In this document: positions 59,623 to 64,000 of the stretch, piece after piece
Numbering within the stretch: position 1 is the first letter of the stretch
Layout of the letters: each line of letters begins with the position of its first letter
NCBI RefSeq assembly: GCF_003589595.1
Contig: NW_020654422.1
Coordinates: 2,432,123 to 2,496,122, forward strand
Reading direction: 5' to 3'
DNA from: Hyposmocoma kahamanoa
Lineage: Eukaryota > Arthropoda > Insecta > Lepidoptera > Cosmopterigidae
Length of the DNA: 64,000 bases
Translations under genes and position numbers: made by a program
Notes under the pieces: generated by a model
Told to the model about the DNA's origin: nothing
Database searches by the model: none
Seen by the model: the letters and a program-made list of their open reading frames with translations, nothing else

Positions 59623-59769
59623 CGTTGTGTTTTTGTTAATTATTAAATCCCTTTGAGTTTTTTGGGTTGTTTTCTTTCCCTTTAGCCAGTGAAATGCTCA
59701 CCCAGTCTATTGTATTATGTCTTTCCTTTATATTCCTTCACTTATTCCCTAGTAGTAGTAAGTAAATAT

Positions 59770-59927
59770 AATAAATTATTATTATCCAAATTTATACATT
59801 ATTATAAATCATTATGTATTGTACTTATTTAAAATATTGCTATTAGGAGATATTCTTTCGTCGAAACACCTTTGTATCTCCTAATTTTATATCCCAATGT
59901 AGCCTGGAATTACAATTCAGCAATAAA
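59770..59927 (+). terminator. Polyadenylation signals of the first gene
   Basis: AATAAA occurs at 59770-59775 and 59922-59927, about 150 and 300 bases after the stop codon, in AT-rich sequence. A GT-rich stretch (CCGCCTGTTGTA) follows the second. Either could end the transcript. Confidence 0.5.
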
Positions 59928-61058
59928 GCCGCCTGTTGTACAGGGTCAAGAGCACTTCAAGTTTAACACTTAAGATTTAAATGCAACTCCATGCCGTTTG
60001 CGATAAGAACGGTCCAGAGGCCAGTGTCAGTCTGATATGGTCCTGACTGTACATTAGCTTAATCTGATGTATTTTTATTTTTGCTCTGTGTTGTATGTGC
60101 CACATACATTAATTCATTAATTAACTTTAATTTATATATATTTTAACGGAATCCATCGAGTATGTATTATAAATTTCGTGTTCAAATCACGTCGGCTTAC
60201 CACATGTAGGAACTTTTTCTCTCATTGTAACTCCTACCTATCATAAGTTCGGAGTCTGCGTTGGAAGTAACAGAAATGTCCGTTATTTAATAACGCCCCA
60301 AAACGATACGCTATTATACCAGATCAGCGGCTGACAATTGTTGCCACGTGATCGCATTCATATATACTTCTCGCTCGCACTCAAAACTGCTGACTCTGGC
60401 TTCACTGGACCAAAAATTAGAATGTATTTTAGATTGAGTACCCGTTTCGAACACTAATGGATAAACATCCTAAGCATTGCCATAATGATGCAAATGCCAA
60501 AGAAATCGTCATCGGAAATGATTTCGTGAAAAATGTACTGAACATTATTTTATGTGAATAATTTTAATTTGAGGCACCTTATTGATAATAAGGACGTGTA
60601 ATATTACCTAAATATGTAAATTTATCCCTTATAATATTTAAAATTGTATTTACTATCACTTCAATTGTCCGTTCTTAATTTACAATCTTTCATGCAAATA
60701 AATCTATACCAAATGGAGTTCTTGTGACCTTAACACTTGAAGTGGGTTATACGGAAACCGGTCTGTTGCATGATATAAACATTCGAAATTACAGCGTAAA
60801 AACAACTTATGTATTTAAGAACAAAGCATGTTTTAATTGCTTTGTAATGAAGATTATATCAACACTAAATAATAAAGAAGAACTAATAAAGGTAATCCTG
60901 AGGTAATCCAAGAGTTTGCCGGATGTGCTCCTAATTACTATAGTTCCTATTAAATAAGTCTGAAATATCTTCCAAAGACCTGCGCAAACCGGCGGACAGG
61001 AAGGCTTTATGCTATTGCAGTTGAAATAAAGTATAAAATTAAATTTAATCTAAGATAG
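59928..61058. other. Intergenic spacer after the first gene
   Basis: AT-rich, no ORF above 60 codons of interest; nothing recognised. Confidence 0.5.
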
Positions 61059-61378
61059 ACCTGGGAGCATCGAATAGGACGCTGGGGGATACCGGAACGT
61101 ACCGGTATGATAATACCGGTACGGTAATATACGCCAGAATCTGCCTGATTGCGCCGGGGGCTTTTGGACTGCGTAGCTCTGATTGGAAAGATTCCAAACC
61201 GAGCGACTGGTGGCATGTCGGCGGATGACGCTTTCCAGAAGACTCTGCGGTACGCTGGAGGACACTTGCGGTGTCGTAAGGGATATCTCTCGTCAGTGTG
61301 CGCTGGTCCTAAAGTAGCCGGTTATTCGGCTTTCTATTGGACTCGTTTCTTGTCTCGTGCGCAAGAATTTTACCATTA
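61059..61378. other. GC-rich unassigned block between the two genes
   Basis: It is distinctly GC-richer than its surroundings, with the paired motif ACCGGTATGATAATACCGGT at about 61099. Short frames are open on both strands (plus 61149-61379, minus 61050-61265) but none resembles a known family. It may be the 3' end of an unrecognised repeat. Confidence 0.35.
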
Positions 61379-62049
61379 AAGAGGAATTTGGTCGACTAGA
61401 AAAACAGGAACTCTCCATTAATAATAATAATACATTAATTCCTACGGTAAAGGAATAGAATACACGCAACTCTTAATTTCCCGAAAACTACAATTTGGTG
61501 GTATTCAAGGCTAGAGTGAATGAGTATTTTTTAGACAATTGCGTATCATCGTTGGTCACAGCGTCGCTTGACATCACATGAGATTACGGCCAAACGTGTG
61601 TCTATTTTTAAAATCAGAAAATCTGTTTAACACTCCATAGTAATTTGTTTAATACTGTTTTTGCTAGGTTCCAAAAACAACGAATTCATCATTTGCTTTA
61701 AACAAAGTCTTTAAAAAAGCTTCACGATATGTAGAGGTTTGATTTAAACTAAAAATAAACGTAAACACACGCGTGTAATTTTCGGAAATATGTCCCTTCT
61801 TGTATGGTGTTATTAGTTTTTTCGGTGGATAATTACTTCTAATTCGTATAGCTTATAAAATAAGTAATAATGAGCAAGGTTGAGTGTAATTAATACATAA
61901 TGTACGCAGATCCTAGAATAATGTAAATAAAACATAAATTTTAGCATCAACGACAACATAACAAAAATAAGCAAGTCAGCATAAGCATCGCTTTAAAAGC
62001 AAAGAAGTTTTTAATAAGGCGACCGGTTAAGGATACTACTGTTAATCGA

Positions 62050-62092
62050 AGGCTTCAGTCGGATCGAACTAGCGACGCGTGCGCACGTCACA
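62050..62092 (+). promoter_or_regulatory. Candidate initiator and 5' leader of the second gene
   Basis: CTTCAGTC at about 62053-62060 matches the insect initiator consensus (TCAGT), about 36 bases before the ATG. A GC-rich leader (AGCGACGCGTGCGCACGTC) follows. No TATA box is found at the expected distance. Weak, motif-only evidence. Confidence 0.3.
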
Positions 62093-62600
62093 ATGTTGTC
62101 GGCCGGAGCCGTCCTCACAATTACGTGCGCCATCGCTGCCGCCGTCGATCTAAAACACGATCTTCTAAACAACACTAACATCGACAAACGAGTTCTAAAC
62201 CGACTTACCACATTTCTCGAATCAAATAAAACAATTGGTCAACGTGAACTAGCTCTTCTTAACAAAACTGCCCTTACATTAGATTTGGAAGACGAATTTG
62301 TTACAAAATTCACTAAATTAGTTAAACAACGTATTGGTGCCACTAATGTTAGTGATGTAAATACCAGTATAAGTGATATTACCGTTGTTACGACGGCAAA
62401 ATCAGTGACAGAAGATAAAAGTAAAAGGGAGTCAAAGCATGCTGTTGAAGAGTCACCGGATTATGCATCTTCAGTAGTGCTGGCCAGCGATCTGCTAGCT
62501 TTGACAACTTCTGTAGGGAAAGTGAAGAACAAGGCGTGCAGGGAACAAGGATATCGATTCTTGGATGGATTGCTGTTGAACAAAAGATGGGCGCTGAAAA
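62093..62600 (+). CDS. Exon 1 of a second NRF-6-like gene (partial; rest beyond the window)
   Basis: The ATG (context TCACAATG) opens 169 codons. It starts with a signal peptide (about 1-18, MLSAGAVLTITCAIAAAVDL). A hydrophilic Leu/Asn/Thr/Ser-rich region follows, without poly-Asp. The exon ends ACREQGYRFLDGLLLNK then RWALK, like the NPEC...LWALN end of the first gene. The donor is GTAAGT at 62601 and the exon ends in phase 1 with a single A, exactly like exon 1 upstream, so the next exon should again begin TG to make Met. I find no matching exon 2 before 64000. This is a tandem, head-to-tail paralogue about 2.5 kb after the first gene's stop; its specific function is unknown. Confidence 0.85.
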
Positions 62601-64000
62601 GTAAGTACCTGTATAGAGATAATGACTTTGTGCGAACAATTTTTCCACACTTGTGGTAGCTCCCTGAAAGTTAAGTTATTACCGTGTAAGATTAGTTTTC
62701 TCTAAACGTGATGATTCAATTAAACATTATTTCAAAAGATAATTAAACTATTATTCATCAAACTTTATTTCACTGTTACTTAAACCTAAGGTAAACAGAC
62801 AGTGCAATATGTAAAAAAGAAACATACAAATTGTATCTTTCCTAACATTCAAATGAATACAACACTTAACCTGAAGCTCCAGTTCGGTGACTCGTTTTAC
62901 AAGTTTATGTTTTTAAAATAAAAACGAAAAATGTTTTAATAATGCATAATAACATAAACTCGACTGCAGAACGGGTATTTATTGAATAGACAATAAAATC
63001 AATGTGTGCGTAGAAAAAAGCTTATTCAAAGTCAACAAAAAGGTTTATTTTATATTATTAACTTAAAATATGTACATTAAAATAACAATATAACATGTAA
63101 TATATCTAGTAAAATACTTGAGTGTAAGTTTGGACGTTTTAAAACTGTAAAATGCTGCGAGACTACCAAGACTCTTTAGCTAACAAAAGATATTTGTACA
63201 TACTTTACATGTCATGTATATAAAGAACTACATAACACTCTCCATATTAAACATAACGCTTTCTAAAACCAATATAGAATGCCTTGTGCTAAACAGATGT
63301 TTGTGTCGTCGAAATTGCAACAATTTACAAACATTTCATTTCACTAGAAAGAATACAAAGCAAAATTGATAAACAGAAAAGTATATAATGAATTTTCGTC
63401 GAATTACATTTTTCTTTGACAGGATCGTGCCGTGTTCTGGGCTTCCGTTCACGTAACATATTGTCTGTTTTTGTTATAGTTGAGTTGATTAGTTTAGCGT
63501 ATTGGTAAAGGGTTGTAAATACGCTGGTGGCGCCTTGCATGCCGCTATTGAATAATTTCCTGCATTGGGTAGGCCCCATAGAAGTTACTGCTATCTAGAA
63601 TTAAATAAAACAGTTTATGTTACGCTAATTGACACAGATTTAACCGCAGTGCACTTAACGCTCTGACAAAAACAAAAAGAAACGTGCTATAACCATGAAC
63701 ACTTTGTCCGTTTCCACTGTAGAATAGAGCTGCCTGAGATTCGCGTCACCAATGTGAAAAGTGTTAGTGTTAGCGGGAAATATTTTTGAATTTTTTTTCA
63801 AAGTTACGTGAAAAATTACGTGTTTAATATTCAATTACCGATGAAATGTGATTCCGTTTGTTTTGTAATTATAAAATTTAAATTTTACATTAAAAGTATT
63901 ATAATTGAAAAATCGTATTACAAAATTGGCTGTTTTGCTGTTTTTCCCACAGCACCGAATGGAACAGCCCCCCGTAGTTAGAGATATTATCTTTATTACA
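62601..64000. other. Presumed intron 1 of the second gene
   Basis: It starts with the GTAAGT donor. No exon resembling the MLDA...PSG exon 2 is found before the window ends. The minus frame 63325-63579 has no domain resemblance. Confidence 0.55.

Noticed and set aside
1..64000. CRISPR arrays, viral genes, bacterial operons
   Set aside because: No regularly spaced direct repeats, no prokaryotic gene spacing and no viral protein motifs; the tandem repeats seen are short microsatellites.

Overview
The window is from an animal nuclear genome, almost certainly an insect and most likely a moth or butterfly. It is AT-rich and intron-dominated, and packed with tRNA-headed SINEs, short inverted-repeat DNA elements and 5'-truncated LINEs of lepidopteran type. 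The species cannot be read from the sequence. There is no bacterial, viral or CRISPR-like content.

The backbone is one large plus-strand gene, about 9.77-59.62 kb. I assembled it by hand as 13 coding exons whose intron phases all agree, giving 4044 bp, or 1347 codons plus a stop. It encodes a multi-pass membrane protein of the 'nose resistant to fluoxetine' (NRF-6)/acyltransferase-3 family. In order it has: a signal peptide; a very unusual Asp/Lys-rich extension of about 480 residues; a Cys-containing NRF domain; the membrane-embedded acyltransferase-3 core; and a Glu-rich tail. At 62.09-62.60 kb begins the first coding exon of a second gene on the same strand. It ends in the same kind of motif and at the same intron phase, so it looks like a tandem paralogue whose remaining exons lie beyond the window.

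Layout: 1-9.4 kb is upstream intergenic sequence made of repeats and AT-rich DNA. Exon 1 is at 9.77-11.37 kb. Intron 1 (10.7 kb) is a graveyard of LINE fragments and DNA-element relics. Exons 2-6 lie at 22.0-29.1 kb, exons 7-10 at 34.2-40.4 kb, exon 11 at 47.5 kb and exons 12-13 at 58.6-59.6 kb. Intron 10 carries an antisense LINE with an uninterrupted 743-codon reverse-transcriptase ORF. Intron 11 carries a TIR element with a LINE inserted into it. 59.9-62.0 kb is a short intergenic spacer, and 62.6-64.0 kb is presumed intron 1 of the second gene.

Most of the sequence is repeats. I could define several recurrent families from copies inside the window: family A, with ACCGACTTC ends, 11 copies; family B, about 270 bp, about 12 copies or pieces; family C, with ATCGAGTTCTTAGG ends, 5 copies; and the GTGGCCGAACGG tRNA-SINE, 5 copies plus 2 tails. 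Others include a TTA-flanked, PIF/Harbinger-like group, and a hAT-like element with a 7-bp target duplication.

No complete new biological system is evident. The strongest unusual biology is the poly-aspartate/lysine polyampholyte fused to an NRF/acyltransferase-3 protein, its acidic insertions on both sides of the membrane, and its tandem paralogue.
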